NCBI RefSeq assembly: GCF_900101755.1
Contig: NZ_FNAE01000001.1
Location: forward strand, 992,001 to 1,056,000
From: Ectopseudomonas alcaliphila
GTDB taxonomy: Bacteria > Pseudomonadota > Gammaproteobacteria > Pseudomonadales > Pseudomonadaceae
Direction of reading: 5' to 3'
Length of the DNA: 64,000 bases
Below are positions 8,060 to 16,497 of the stretch, piece after piece (within the stretch, counting starts at the first letter, position 1; each line of letters begins with the position of its first letter). The notes under the pieces were generated by a model. The model searched no databases, was not told the DNA's origin, and saw only the letters and a program-made list of their open reading frames with translations. The position numbers were made by a program, and so were the translations under genes.

Positions 8060-9823
8060 CTAGAGGCCGATGATGCGTGCCAGGGTCTCGGCGACCTCGG
8101 CGCGCTTGACCGGCGCAGCGGGCTCGAAGCGTCCCTGGTTGGCGCTCAGCCAACCTTCGGCCACGGTCTGCGCGGCAGCCTCGGCGTTGGGCGCGGCGAG
8201 GCCGGCGATGTCCTGCAGCGCCACGGTCTTGCTCAGCGTGGCCCCGCTGAAGCGCTCGACCAGCGTCTTGCAGGCCAGCGCCCAGTCCGCGCGGCTGGCC
8301 GGCCGCTGGGCGTCGAAACGCTCGGCGCCATCCATCCAGCCGTTGGAAACCACCACCTCGATGTGCTCGCGCAGCGGATGCTCGGCGGGCACGTCGCTCA
8401 GCGTCGGCACGGCCTTGAGATTGGGCTCCGCGGACAGGGTCATCTGCAGGGCATTGGCCAGCTCGCCGCGGGTGATCGGGCGCTCGGCTTCGAACGCGCC
8501 CTCGGCGTTGAGGGTCATCAGGCCACGGAAGGTCACCGCACGAATGGCGTCGCCGCGGCGACCGTTGCCGGCATCACGCGGCGCGCCGGCGGCCGGCTCG
8601 CGCAGATCGGCGGTCACCGGACGGATGTCCAGGCGTACGCCGCTGACGCTGTAGTTGGTCTGCGAATCGTGGAAGCGGCTGTGGGCGGCGAAATCCGCGC
8701 GCTTGCTGAACTCGAAGCGATAGCCGTAGTGGTAGCCGTTGGCCGGGTTGTAGCGGGTCATCAGCCCGAGCTGACGGCTCGCCGTGTTGTCGGCCAGGCC
8801 ATAGAGCACCGCTCGGTTGATCGCCGACACGGCCGACAGGTCGGTGAGCAGGCGGTTGCCCACCAGGTACTCGTTGCCAGGCTCGATCGGCTGCTTGCCG
8901 GCATCCGGCCGGATCTCGCCCGAGGCCAGGTCGTAGCGATCACCATGACCGAGCATGGCCAGGCGCATGTCGTCGATGCGCGTGCCGTAGAGCCCGAAGC
9001 TCTTCTTCGCCGCGGCAGGGTCCATGATGGTCAGGTAGCCCTCGCCCAGCACCTCCAGCTCACCACCGGGCTTGATCCACATGGCGGTGTTGGTATCCAG
9101 ACCGAAGCCCTTGCCCGGAGCCGGCTGCTCCAGCAGGTAGCTGGCCATGCGCGCCGCACGCCCGCTGCTGGTTTCCTCGATCTTGTCGAAGTGCTGGTCG
9201 ATCACGCCGGCCTTGAACAGACCTGCGCCCCCGAGCAGGGCAGTACCGCGCCGCCCCTCGGCAGTGGCCACGCCGAAATCCAGGGTGTCCATGACCACTC
9301 CGTAGGCGGTGGGCATGCGCGCACCGAGGATGCTGGCCCCGGCGCTGGTACCGGCCACCACGCCGCCCTTGTCGTAAATCGCCTGCACGGCCTGCATGGC
9401 GAGCGACGGGCTGCCGTCGGCGTTGAACAGCGCACGGGCGATGCGTGCCTGATCGCCACCGACGAACCACACCGCACTGGCCTCGCGCAGCGGCGCGACC
9501 ACGGCAGGGTCGTTCATGGTGTCCTGGTAGTTGTGGCGGTCGATGCCGACGATGCGAATGTGCTCGGCAGACACGCCCAGGGCTTCCAGCTCGGCCTGAA
9601 AGCGCTTGCTGGAGCCCAGGCTGCCGCTGGCGGTGGGCATGATGGCGATACGCGCCTGCTCGGTGCCGCCAGCCAGTTCGATGAGTTTCTCGTAGACCAG
9701 GCTGTTGCTGGCTCGCAGCATGCCGCCGACCGCCAGGAGATTGCCGTCGGCCAGTACCTGGTCGGCACTGCCGCAGAGAATGAGCGCGGCGAGAAGGCCG
9801 CGAAGGTTGCGCTGCTTGTTCAT
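8060..9823 (-). CDS. Exported cyanophycinase with C-terminal SLH-like repeats
   Basis: 587 residues. A signal peptide (residues 1-25, ending VLA) precedes an S51 peptidase domain starting GNLLAVGGMLRASNSLVYEKLIELAGG. The nucleophile elbow GTSAG puts the catalytic serine near residue 160, and AVWFVGGDQARIARAL (~117-132) is the glycine-rich family segment. After ~430 the chain changes to about three S-layer-homology-like units: FEAERPITRGELANAL, then a unit with HIEVVVSNGWMDG and FDAQRPASRADWA, then VAEGWLSANQGRFEP with VKRAEVAETLARIIGL. SLH units usually bind cell-wall polymers, so the enzyme may be held at the envelope. It is clearly a different subfamily from the 418-residue enzyme nearby. 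Promoter sequences are shared with the divergent ABC operon. Confidence 0.85.
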   Translation of the reverse strand: MNKQRNLRGLLAALILCGSADQVLADGNLLAVGGMLRASNSLVYEKLIELAGGTEQARIAIMPTASGSLGSSKRFQAELEALGVSAEHIRIVGIDRHNYQDTMNDPAVVAPLREASAVWFVGGDQARIARALFNADGSPSLAMQAVQAIYDKGGVVAGTSAGASILGARMPTAYGVVMDTLDFGVATAEGRRGTALLGGAGLFKAGVIDQHFDKIEETSSGRAARMASYLLEQPAPGKGFGLDTNTAMWIKPGGELEVLGEGYLTIMDPAAAKKSFGLYGTRIDDMRLAMLGHGDRYDLASGEIRPDAGKQPIEPGNEYLVGNRLLTDLSAVSAINRAVLYGLADNTASRQLGLMTRYNPANGYHYGYRFEFSKRADFAAHSRFHDSQTNYSVSGVRLDIRPVTADLREPAAGAPRDAGNGRRGDAIRAVTFRGLMTLNAEGAFEAERPITRGELANALQMTLSAEPNLKAVPTLSDVPAEHPLREHIEVVVSNGWMDGAERFDAQRPASRADWALACKTLVERFSGATLSKTVALQDIAGLAAPNAEAAAQTVAEGWLSANQGRFEPAAPVKRAEVAETLARIIGL

Positions 9824-9907
9824 TGTTATTGCTCTTATCAGAAGTCGAAAGCGGTGTGCTCCTGCTCGCCGGCCAACTGAAACGGGGTGACGGCAGACAC
9901 AGCGATA

Positions 9908-9923
9908 TGAAATGTTTTTTTCA
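9908..9923. promoter_or_regulatory. Dyad TGAAA-N6-TTTCA in the divergent control region
   Basis: A perfect 5-bp-arm dyad lies in the 373-bp gap between the SLH-type cyanophycinase and the ABC operon. It is a candidate operator for the RpiR-type regulator encoded at the end of the operon; no binding data are available. The rest of 9824-10196 is AT-rich near 9.9-10.03 kb and holds no gene. Confidence 0.3.
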
Positions 9924-9987
9924 CTATCGAGACGCGTGAAAATTTATATACCAGGCAAAATCGAGGCACAAGCACCCCAAGCGATGT

Positions 9988-10016
9988 TTGACATAAATAT
10001 TTCTTAAAAGTAGATT
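9988..10016 (+). promoter_or_regulatory. Sigma70-type promoter of the ABC/CphZ operon
   Basis: TTGACA (9988-9993, perfect -35) is followed after 17 bases by TAGATT (10011-10016, 4 of 6 to TATAAT). Transcription would start near 10023, giving a leader of about 175 bases before the binding-protein gene at 10197. Confidence 0.6.
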
Positions 10017-10032
10017 CGTGAAAAAAAACACG
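10017..10032. promoter_or_regulatory. Dyad CGTG-A8-CACG over the predicted start site
   Basis: CGTG (10017-10020) and CACG (10029-10032) flank eight A residues, immediately after the -10 hexamer. A protein bound here would block the promoter, so it is a good candidate repressor site. The RpiR-type product of the same operon is the likeliest binder by context. Confidence 0.35.
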
Positions 10033-10196
10033 TCACAGATAGTCATGCACCTGCCCGGGCGTTCCACCCATTCGCCCACCGGAAGGCTCACAAGGCCCTG
10101 CCGGCGCCGCCTGGCAACAGTCGGCGTAACGCTCGACCAGCCGCCGCCTGTCGCGACGCAAACTGTCTCCCAACCGCCATCCACTGGAGTAACAAG

Positions 10197-10973
10197 ATGA
10201 ACAAGATCGCTCTATTCGGCGCCCTGGCGCTGTCCACCTTCGGCACCTTCGCCATCGCCGCAGAGCCGGCGCTGCGCATCGGTATCGAGGCGGCCTACCC
10301 GCCCTTCGCGTTCAAGACCGCCGACGGCAAGATCGCCGGCTTCGACTACGACATCGGCAACGAGCTGTGCGCGCAGATGCAGGTCAAATGCCAGTGGATC
10401 GAGCAGGAGTTCGACGGTCTGATTCCCTCGCTGAAGGTGCGCAAGGTCGACGCCGTGCTGTCCTCCATGTCTATCACCGAGGACCGCCTGAAATCGGTGG
10501 ACTTCTCCAAGAAGTACTACCACACCCCGGGCAAGCTGGTGATGAAGGAAGGCAGCCAGATCCAGGACCCGAGTGTCGACCTCAAGGGCAAGAAGGTCGC
10601 CGTGCAGCGCGCCTCCACCTACGATCGTTACGCCACCGCCGAACTGACCCCGGCCGGCGTCAACGTGGTGCGCTACGGCTCCAACAACGAAGCCTTCCTC
10701 GACCTGCTGGCAGGCCGGGTGGACGCGGTGCTGGCCGATGTGGTGAACATCGACGAGGGTTTCCTGCGAACCGACGGCGGCAAGGGTTTCGCCCTGGTCG
10801 GCCCGGACTTCAATGACCCGCGCTACTTCGGCCGCGGCGCCGGCATCGCCGTGCGCAAGGGTGATGCCGCCACTGCCGAGAAACTCAACGCCGCCATCGA
10901 CGCCATCCGCAGCAACGGCAAGTACGCCGAGGTGCAGGCCAAGTACTTCGACTACGACATCTACGGCCAGTAA
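10197..10973 (+). CDS. ABC solute-binding protein, AotJ/HisJ-like
   Basis: 258-residue periplasmic binding protein. The signal peptide (residues 1-~22, ending TFAIAAE) is followed by LRIGIEAAYPPFAFKTADGKIAGFDYDIGNELC and VLSSMSITEDRLKSVDFSKKYY, the SBP_bac_3 pattern of arginine/ornithine/lysine binders. GRGAGIAVRKGD near the C-terminus is typical too. The ATG follows GGAGTAACAAG. It starts an operon with two permeases, a CphZ/AotO-type hydrolase and an ATPase in the order J-Q-M-O-P, the same set as the P. aeruginosa aot operon, which takes up arginine and beta-Asp-Arg. Here the likely main ligand is beta-Asp-Arg, given the flanking cyanophycinases (inference). Confidence 0.88.
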   Translation: MNKIALFGALALSTFGTFAIAAEPALRIGIEAAYPPFAFKTADGKIAGFDYDIGNELCAQMQVKCQWIEQEFDGLIPSLKVRKVDAVLSSMSITEDRLKSVDFSKKYYHTPGKLVMKEGSQIQDPSVDLKGKKVAVQRASTYDRYATAELTPAGVNVVRYGSNNEAFLDLLAGRVDAVLADVVNIDEGFLRTDGGKGFALVGPDFNDPRYFGRGAGIAVRKGDAATAEKLNAAIDAIRSNGKYAEVQAKYFDYDIYGQ

Positions 10974-10985
10974 TCCGCCGCCCTC

Positions 10986-11010
10986 GCCGGCGCCCATAGC
11001 AGGCGCCGGC
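10986..11010 (+). other. Intercistronic stem-loop between binding protein and permease genes
   Basis: A perfect 9-bp GC stem (GCCGGCGCC/GGCGCCGGC) with a 7-base loop lies between the binding-protein stop and the permease start, without a T run. Such hairpins commonly protect the upstream mRNA end and give an excess of binding protein over membrane subunits. Confidence 0.6.
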
Positions 11011-11038
11011 TTCCCTGCGCTCCACGAGGTTTCCCACC

Positions 11039-11728
11039 ATGCTGCAAGGCTACGGCCCGATCATTATCGAGGGCGCCTGGTTGACCCTGACTCTGGCCCT
11101 GTGTTCCATGGCACTGGCCATCCTGCTCGGCCTCACCGGCGCGGCGCTGCGCCTGTCGCCGCTGCGCTGGCTGGCCAATCTGGGCGACGCCTACGCCACG
11201 CTGATCCGGGGTATTCCCGATCTGGTGCTGATTCTGCTGATCTTCTACGGCGGTCAGGACCTGGTAAACCGCATCGCGCCCAGCCTGGGTTACACCGCCT
11301 ACATCGACATCAATCCCTTCGTCGCCGGCGTGTTCACCATGGGCTTCATCTTCGGTGCCTACCTGTCGGAGACCTTCCGCGGCGCCTTTATGGCCATTGC
11401 GAAAGGTCAAGCGGAGGCCGGTGCGGCGTACGGCATGAGCGGCGCCCAGGTGTTCTTCCGCATCTTGGTGCCACAGATGATCCGCTTCGCCATTCCCGGC
11501 TTTACCAACAACTGGCTGGTGCTGACCAAGGCCACCGCACTGATCTCGGTGGTCGGCCTGCAGGACATGATGTTCAAGGCCAAGAACGCTGCCGACGCCA
11601 CCCGTGAACCCTTCACGTTCTACCTCGCCGTCGCCGCCCTCTATCTGCTGCTGACCAGCGTTTCGCTGCTGTTGCTCAGGGCCGTCGAACGACGCTATTC
11701 GGTCGGCACCCGCCTGGCCGAACTCTGA
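11039..11728 (+). CDS. ABC transporter permease, HisQ/AotQ-like
   Basis: 229-residue inner-membrane permease of the polar amino acid family. About five hydrophobic segments are visible, with the cytoplasmic ATPase-contact EAA loop AIAKGQAEAGAAYGMSGAQVFFRILVPQMIRFAIPG around residues 120-155 and the family motif TLIRGIPDLVLILLIFYGG near residue 57. It should form a heterodimer with the next permease. The reading frame starts at ATG 11039 in good distance to GAGGTTTCCC. Confidence 0.9.
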   Translation: MLQGYGPIIIEGAWLTLTLALCSMALAILLGLTGAALRLSPLRWLANLGDAYATLIRGIPDLVLILLIFYGGQDLVNRIAPSLGYTAYIDINPFVAGVFTMGFIFGAYLSETFRGAFMAIAKGQAEAGAAYGMSGAQVFFRILVPQMIRFAIPGFTNNWLVLTKATALISVVGLQDMMFKAKNAADATREPFTFYLAVAALYLLLTSVSLLLLRAVERRYSVGTRLAEL

Positions 11729-11739
11729 AGGACTGCCCC

Positions 11740-12435
11740 ATGCTCGACTTCAACCTGATCCTCTCCAGCCTGCCGCTGTATGCCAGCGGTCTGCTGGTCA
11801 CCTTCGAGCTGCTGCTGATCGCCCTTGCCCTGGGCCTGCTGCTGGCTCTGCCGCTGGCGTTGATGCGCGTGTCGCGCTCGCCGCTGGTGAACTTCCCGGC
11901 CTGGCTCTACACCTACGTGATTCGCGGCACGCCGATGCTGGTGCAGCTGTTTCTGCTCTACTACGGCCTGGCCCAGTTCGACGTCATCCGCGACAGCTTC
12001 ATGTGGCCCTACTTCTCCAGCGCCACCTTCTGCGCCTGCCTGGCGTTCGCCATCAATACCAGCGCCTACACCGCAGAGATTCTCGCCGGCAGCATCAAGG
12101 CCACGCCGCCTGGTGAGATCGAGGCGGCCAAGGCCATGGGCATGTCGCGCACCAAGCTCTACCGGCGCATCCTGCTGCCCTCGGCCATGCGCCGTGCGCT
12201 GCCGCAATACAGCAACGAGGTGATCATGATGCTGCACACCACCTCGCTGGCCTCGCTGGTGACGCTCATCGACCTCACCGGTGCGGCCCGCACCATCAGC
12301 TCGCAGTACTACATGCCATTCGAAGCCTTCATCACCGCCGGCCTGTTCTATCTGCTGCTGACGGTGGGCCTGGTGCGTCTGTTCAAATACGCCGAACTGC
12401 GCTGGCTGGCCCACCTGACCCCACGCAAGCATTAA
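11740..12435 (+). CDS. ABC transporter permease, HisM/AotM-like
   Basis: 231-residue partner permease. It has the YVIRGTPMLVQLFLLYYGL motif near residue 64 and the EAA loop SIKATPPGEIEAAKAMGMSRTKLYRRILLPSAMRRALPQYSNE at ~120-165. The C-terminus (LAHLTPRKH) is like AotM/HisM. It begins 11 bases after the first permease and is followed by the hydrolase gene after 12 bases, so translation is probably coupled across the operon. Confidence 0.9.
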   Translation: MLDFNLILSSLPLYASGLLVTFELLLIALALGLLLALPLALMRVSRSPLVNFPAWLYTYVIRGTPMLVQLFLLYYGLAQFDVIRDSFMWPYFSSATFCACLAFAINTSAYTAEILAGSIKATPPGEIEAAKAMGMSRTKLYRRILLPSAMRRALPQYSNEVIMMLHTTSLASLVTLIDLTGAARTISSQYYMPFEAFITAGLFYLLLTVGLVRLFKYAELRWLAHLTPRKH

Positions 12436-12447
12436 CAAGGAAGCCTC

Positions 12448-13560
12448 ATGCAACGTATCGACCACCCACTGCCCTGGAGCCCGACCGGTACCAGCCGCCA
12501 CCTCAGCGTGCTGCGTTACGGCAGTGGCCCGTGCAAGGCCTACATCCAGGCCAGCCTGCATGCCGACGAGCTGCCGGGCATGCGCGTGGCGGTGGAACTC
12601 AGACGCCGCCTGCTGCAGCTGGAAAGCGCCGGACGCCTGACCGGCGTGATCGAACTGGTGCCGGTGGCCAACCCCATCGGCCTGAGCCAGCTGTTCCAGG
12701 CGGCGGTCCAGGGCCGCTTCGAATTCGCCAGCGGCAGAAACTTCAACCGCGACTTCGTCGATCTGGCGGCCGCGGTCGCAGCGCATGTGGAAGGCCAGCT
12801 GGGCAGCGACGGGCCGAGCAACGTGCGCGTGATTCGCCGCGCCATGGCCGAGGCGCTGGACGCCCTGCCCGCGCCGGCCTCGGAGCTGGAAGGCATGCAA
12901 CGTCTGCTGCTGCGCCATGCCTGCGATGCCGACGTCGTGCTCGACCTGCACTGCGACTTCGAGGCAGCGGTACATCTGTACAGCGCGCCGCAGCACTGGC
13001 CGGCACTGCGCCCTCTGGCGGCGCGCCTGCAGGCCGGCGCGGTGCTGCTGGCCGAGGATTCCGGCGGCAGTTCGTTCGACGAGGCCTGCGCCATGCCCTG
13101 GCAGCGCCTGCGCCAGCGTTTTCCCGAAGCCGAGATTCCCCTGGCCTGCCTGGCCACCACCGTGGAGCTGGGCGGCATGGCCGACACCGAAGCCGAACGC
13201 GCGGTAGCCAGCGCCGAGGCGATTCTGGCCTTCCTCGCCGAGCAGGGGCTGATCGCCGGCGACTGGCCGGCAGCCCCGGAGCACTGCTGCGAGGCCACGC
13301 CCTTTGCCGGCGCGCAGTACGCCCTCGCTCCGCATCCGGGCGTGGTCAGCTTCTTCAAACAGCCGGGCGAGCGGGTCGAGCGCGGCGAGGCACTGTTCGA
13401 GGTGATAGACCCCTTGAGCGAGCAGCACAGCATCGTCCGCGCCGAAACCTGCGGCGTGCTCTATGCCCGCGAGCGCATGCGCTTCGCCCGCCCCGGCCTG
13501 TGGCTGGCCAAGGTCGCCGGCGCAACGCCCATTCGACAGGGTCGCCTGCTCAGCGACTGA
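12448..13560 (+). CDS. cphZ: CphZ/AotO-type beta-Asp-Arg dipeptide hydrolase (M14-like, SGDA/aspartoacylase family)
   Basis: 370-residue cytoplasmic zinc hydrolase of the succinylglutamate desuccinylase/aspartoacylase family. Zinc-ligand candidates are H38-x-x-E41 (ASLHADELPG) and H168 (VVLDLHCDFE); the catalytic glutamate is probably in TTVELGG at ~245. The family member in the P. aeruginosa aot operon (AotO) has been shown to hydrolyse beta-Asp-Arg and was named CphZ; the gene here sits at the same place, between the second permease and the ATPase. It would release aspartate and arginine from imported cyanophycin dipeptides. Function is inferred from family, operon position and the neighbouring cyanophycinases. 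Confidence 0.85.
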   Translation: MQRIDHPLPWSPTGTSRHLSVLRYGSGPCKAYIQASLHADELPGMRVAVELRRRLLQLESAGRLTGVIELVPVANPIGLSQLFQAAVQGRFEFASGRNFNRDFVDLAAAVAAHVEGQLGSDGPSNVRVIRRAMAEALDALPAPASELEGMQRLLLRHACDADVVLDLHCDFEAAVHLYSAPQHWPALRPLAARLQAGAVLLAEDSGGSSFDEACAMPWQRLRQRFPEAEIPLACLATTVELGGMADTEAERAVASAEAILAFLAEQGLIAGDWPAAPEHCCEATPFAGAQYALAPHPGVVSFFKQPGERVERGEALFEVIDPLSEQHSIVRAETCGVLYARERMRFARPGLWLAKVAGATPIRQGRLLSD

Positions 13561-13563
13561 TTC

Positions 13564-14349
13564 ATGACTCAAGAGAACAACAACATGTACAAACTCGAAG
13601 TTCAGGATCTGCACAAACGCTACGGTAGCCACGAGGTGATCCGCGGCGTATCGATGGCCGCCAAGGCCGGCGACGTGATCAGCATCATCGGCTCCAGCGG
13701 CTCGGGCAAGAGCACCTTTCTGCGCTGCATCAACCTGCTGGAGCAGCCGCATGCCGGCCGCATCCGGCTCAATGGCGAAGAGCTCAGGCTGGTCGCCAAT
13801 CGCGGCGGCGCGCTCAAGGCCGCCGACAGCAAACAGCTGCAGCGCATGCGCTCGCGTCTGTCGATGGTGTTCCAGAACTTCAACCTGTGGTCGCATATGA
13901 GCGCCCTGGACAACGTCATCGAAGCGCCGGTGCACGTGCTCGGCATGAGCAAGGCCGAGGCGCGCGACAAGGCCGAGCACTACCTGGCCAAGGTCGGCGT
14001 CGCGCACCGCAAGGACGCCTACCCCGCGCATATGAGTGGTGGTGAGCAGCAGCGCGTGGCCATCGCCCGTGCCCTGGCCATGGAGCCGGAGGTGATGCTG
14101 TTCGACGAACCCACCTCGGCGCTCGACCCGGAGCTGGTCGGCGAAGTGCTCAAGGTGATGCAGGACCTGGCCAGCGAAGGCCGCACCATGGTGGTGGTGA
14201 CCCATGAGATGGGCTTTGCCCGCGAGGTGTCCAACCAACTGGTGTTTCTGCACAAGGGCGTGGTCGAGGAGACCGGCTGCCCGCGCGAGGTGCTGGTCAA
14301 TCCGCAGTCCGAGCGTTTGCAACAGTTCCTCAGCGGCAGTCTCAAGTAA
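13564..14349 (+). CDS. ABC transporter ATP-binding protein, HisP/AotP-like
   Basis: Cytoplasmic ATPase subunit, 261 residues from ATG 13564 or 254 from ATG 13585, where the conserved text [18 protein letters not shown] begins; the later start matches the family better, though neither has a strong ribosome site. Walker A is GSSGSGKST, the Q-loop is VFQNFNLW, the ABC signature is [16 protein letters not shown], and Walker B is [14 protein letters not shown] with the switch His in VVVTHEMG. All catalytic motifs are intact. It should energise the two preceding permeases. Confidence 0.92.
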   Translation: MTQENNNMYKLEVQDLHKRYGSHEVIRGVSMAAKAGDVISIIGSSGSGKSTFLRCINLLEQPHAGRIRLNGEELRLVANRGGALKAADSKQLQRMRSRLSMVFQNFNLWSHMSALDNVIEAPVHVLGMSKAEARDKAEHYLAKVGVAHRKDAYPAHMSGGEQQRVAIARALAMEPEVMLFDEPTSALDPELVGEVLKVMQDLASEGRTMVVVTHEMGFAREVSNQLVFLHKGVVEETGCPREVLVNPQSERLQQFLSGSLK

Positions 14350-14419
14350 GCGAAAGACACGCGCGGCGACGCGCTTCGGATAAACTGCGCCCATTCGTCA
14401 GACCGGATCAGCCTCAGCC

Positions 14420-15349
14420 ATGCCGAGCACCTCGTCGTCCTCCTCTACCGTTTACAGCGCCCCCATCCTGCGCAAGCTCGCCGAAGTCGCACCCCAGTTG
14501 CAGCCTTCACTGCGCAAGGTCGCCGACTTCATCCTGCGCCATCCGCTGAAATCGGCGACCCTGACCATCGAGGAGTTGGCGCAGGCCACGCAGACTTCGC
14601 CTGCAGCGGTCAATCGCCTGGCCAAGGCCATGGAGCTGCGCGGCTATATCAGCCTGAAGGCCGAGCTGGTCGCCACCCTGCAGGACATGGTGTCGCCGGT
14701 GGACAAGCTGCGCGACGAGCTGGCGCAGCGCCCGGACGGGGCCTTCGGTCTGCACGAACAGCTACAGATCGCCAGCAGCAATCTCGGCGCGGCGGCCAGC
14801 AACAATGACGCCGCCGTGTTCGAGGCGGTGATCGGACGCCTGCTGGGGGCGCGCCGCATCTACATTCTCGGCTTCGGCAACAGCGCCTACATGGCCGGCC
14901 TGGCTGCGGCCAACCTGGTGCCCTTCTGCGATGACGCCACCGCCATCAGCATGGAAGGCGGCAACGAGAACGCCGCCTACCGCCTGGCCGCCATCACCGA
15001 GCGGGACGTGCTGCTGACCATCTCCCTGCCGCGCTATTCGCTGGACACCCTGCAGCTGGCGCGTTTTGCCCGCGAACGCGGCGCCTGCGTGCTGGCCATC
15101 ACCGACTCACCCGCCTCGCCGCTGGTGGAGATCGCCGAGTACAGCCTGTTCGCCCCCGCCGAACACCCGGTGCTGATCAGCTCCAACAGCGCCGTGCTGG
15201 CCCTGATCGAAGCCCTGGTGGCAGGCGTCATGGCGCGTAACAAGGAAGCGGTAAGCCTCGCTCAGGAACTGACCGAGAGCGTCATGGCCTACCTGCACGT
15301 ACCCGGTACCGAGCGCGCACCGCGCAAGCCACGCAAACGGCGCCCCTGA
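14420..15349 (+). CDS. MurR/RpiR-family transcriptional regulator
   Basis: 309 residues. The N-terminal HTH_6 domain (about residues 15-95) contains LTIEELAQATQTSPAAVNRLAKAMELRGYISLKAELV, the RpiR-type helix-turn-helix. The C-terminal SIS sugar-isomerase-like domain (about 130-270) contains ARRIYILGFGNSAYMAGLAAANL and LLTISLPRYSLDTLQLARFARERGACVLAITDS. RpiR regulators usually sense phosphorylated sugars, so a role beside cyanophycin and peptide genes is unusual. It follows the ATPase gene by 70 bases, and is the natural candidate to control the divergent cyanophycin operons. ArgR holds this place in the P. aeruginosa aot operon. Confidence 0.88.
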   Translation: MPSTSSSSSTVYSAPILRKLAEVAPQLQPSLRKVADFILRHPLKSATLTIEELAQATQTSPAAVNRLAKAMELRGYISLKAELVATLQDMVSPVDKLRDELAQRPDGAFGLHEQLQIASSNLGAAASNNDAAVFEAVIGRLLGARRIYILGFGNSAYMAGLAAANLVPFCDDATAISMEGGNENAAYRLAAITERDVLLTISLPRYSLDTLQLARFARERGACVLAITDSPASPLVEIAEYSLFAPAEHPVLISSNSAVLALIEALVAGVMARNKEAVSLAQELTESVMAYLHVPGTERAPRKPRKRRP

Positions 15350-15570
15350 GCTGACGACACGCACCAAGTCAAAGCCAAAGCTGTCTCAGCGATCAGAAAA
15401 AGTGCAGCGCGGCGTCCGTCCCGCCCTGCATAAATTTCGCCATCTGATTGATCTTAAAAGACTATTTACGGCATAAAGAATTGGCGCCGTTTTTGCTCTA
15501 GCAGCTCCAGCCTGACCAGATGGACAGGTTTAAAAATCATAACGACACGTCTTAACCATCAGGAGCTTCC

Positions 15571-16377
15571 ATGAATCGCACTCTCTCTTCGCTGGCGCTC
15601 GCCAGCGGTCTGCTGGCAGGCGGCCAGGCCGTCGCCGGCGATCTGCTGCACTGGCAGAACAACAGCCTGACCTATCTCTACGGGCAAGACTTCAAGATCG
15701 ACCCGGAGATTCAGCAGACCGTCACCTTCGAGCACGCCAGCGGCTGGAGCTTCGGCGACCTGTTCCTGTTCGTCGACGTGATCAAGTACAACACCGACGC
15801 CACCAACGGCGCCGGTGACGGCCACACCTTCTACGGCGAACTCAGCCCGCGCTTCTCGCTGGGCAAGATCACCGGTGCCGACTTCTCCTTCGGCCCGATC
15901 AAGGACGTACTGATCGCCACCACCTACGAGTTCGGTGAAGACGACGTCGAGTCCTACCTGATCGGCCCGGCCGTCGATCTGGACATCCCCGGCTTCGATT
16001 ACTTCCAGCTCAACACCTACCTGCGCACCACCGATGGCAGCCGCCCCGGCAGCAACGTCTGGCAGATCACCCCGGTGTGGAGCTACACCATCCCGGTGGG
16101 CGAATCGGACATTCTCATCGATGGCTTCATGGACTGGGTGGTGGACAACGACAGCAATCGTCGCGGCGACTACCACGCCAACCTGCACTTCAACCCACAG
16201 ATCAAGTACGACCTGGGCAAGGCGCTGAAATGGGGCGAGAAGCAGCTCTACGTCGGTATCGAATACGACTACTGGAAGAACAAGTACGGCATCAAGGACG
16301 GCGGTTTCGTCAGCGACAACTTCGTCGGTTCGACCGACCAGAACACCGCCAGCCTGCTGGTCAAGGCGCACTTCTGA
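15571..16377 (+). CDS. OmpK/Tsx-family outer-membrane channel
   Basis: 268-residue beta-barrel protein of the nucleoside-specific channel (Tsx/OmpK) family. Signal peptide residues 1-~23 (ending QAVAG) are followed by LLHWQNNSLTYLYGQDFKIDPEIQQTVTFEHASGWSFGDLFLFVD, the family opening. The chain ends TASLLVKAHF, a normal barrel terminus with a final aromatic. The ATG follows CAGGAGCTTCC. The upstream gap (15350-15570) is AT-rich and probably holds its promoter. Known members pass nucleosides or small solutes; it may be an additional outer-membrane entry for the cyanophycin locus, but that is only proximity. Confidence 0.85.
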   Translation: MNRTLSSLALASGLLAGGQAVAGDLLHWQNNSLTYLYGQDFKIDPEIQQTVTFEHASGWSFGDLFLFVDVIKYNTDATNGAGDGHTFYGELSPRFSLGKITGADFSFGPIKDVLIATTYEFGEDDVESYLIGPAVDLDIPGFDYFQLNTYLRTTDGSRPGSNVWQITPVWSYTIPVGESDILIDGFMDWVVDNDSNRRGDYHANLHFNPQIKYDLGKALKWGEKQLYVGIEYDYWKNKYGIKDGGFVSDNFVGSTDQNTASLLVKAHF

Positions 16378-16401
16378 GCCGCGTCTGCGCGCGTACTGGC
16401 C

Positions 16402-16425
16402 AAGGTCGCAGTAACTTGCGACCTT
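16402..16425 (+). terminator. Hairpin after the OmpK/Tsx-like gene
   Basis: An 8-bp perfect stem (AAGGTCGC/GCGACCTT) with an 8-base loop lies 24 bases after the stop codon. The tail CTGCC is not T-rich, so termination strength is doubtful. Confidence 0.5.
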
Positions 16426-16497
16426 CTGCCAATGCCCTCCGGCAATATGACGTGTTTAGCTGCCCGGCATCACCAGACCTTCAACCAAGGATGGACG

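Noticed and set aside
3990..9823. Intracellular cyanophycin storage system
   Set aside because: Both cyanophycinases have signal peptides and no cyanophycin synthetase gene is in the window, so scavenging fits better.
11695..14394. An 899-codon open frame on the minus strand across the ABC operon
   Set aside because: It is rich in His, Gln, Gly and Ala and has no domain; it is the antisense shadow of high-GC genes whose own translations carry clear ABC and hydrolase motifs.
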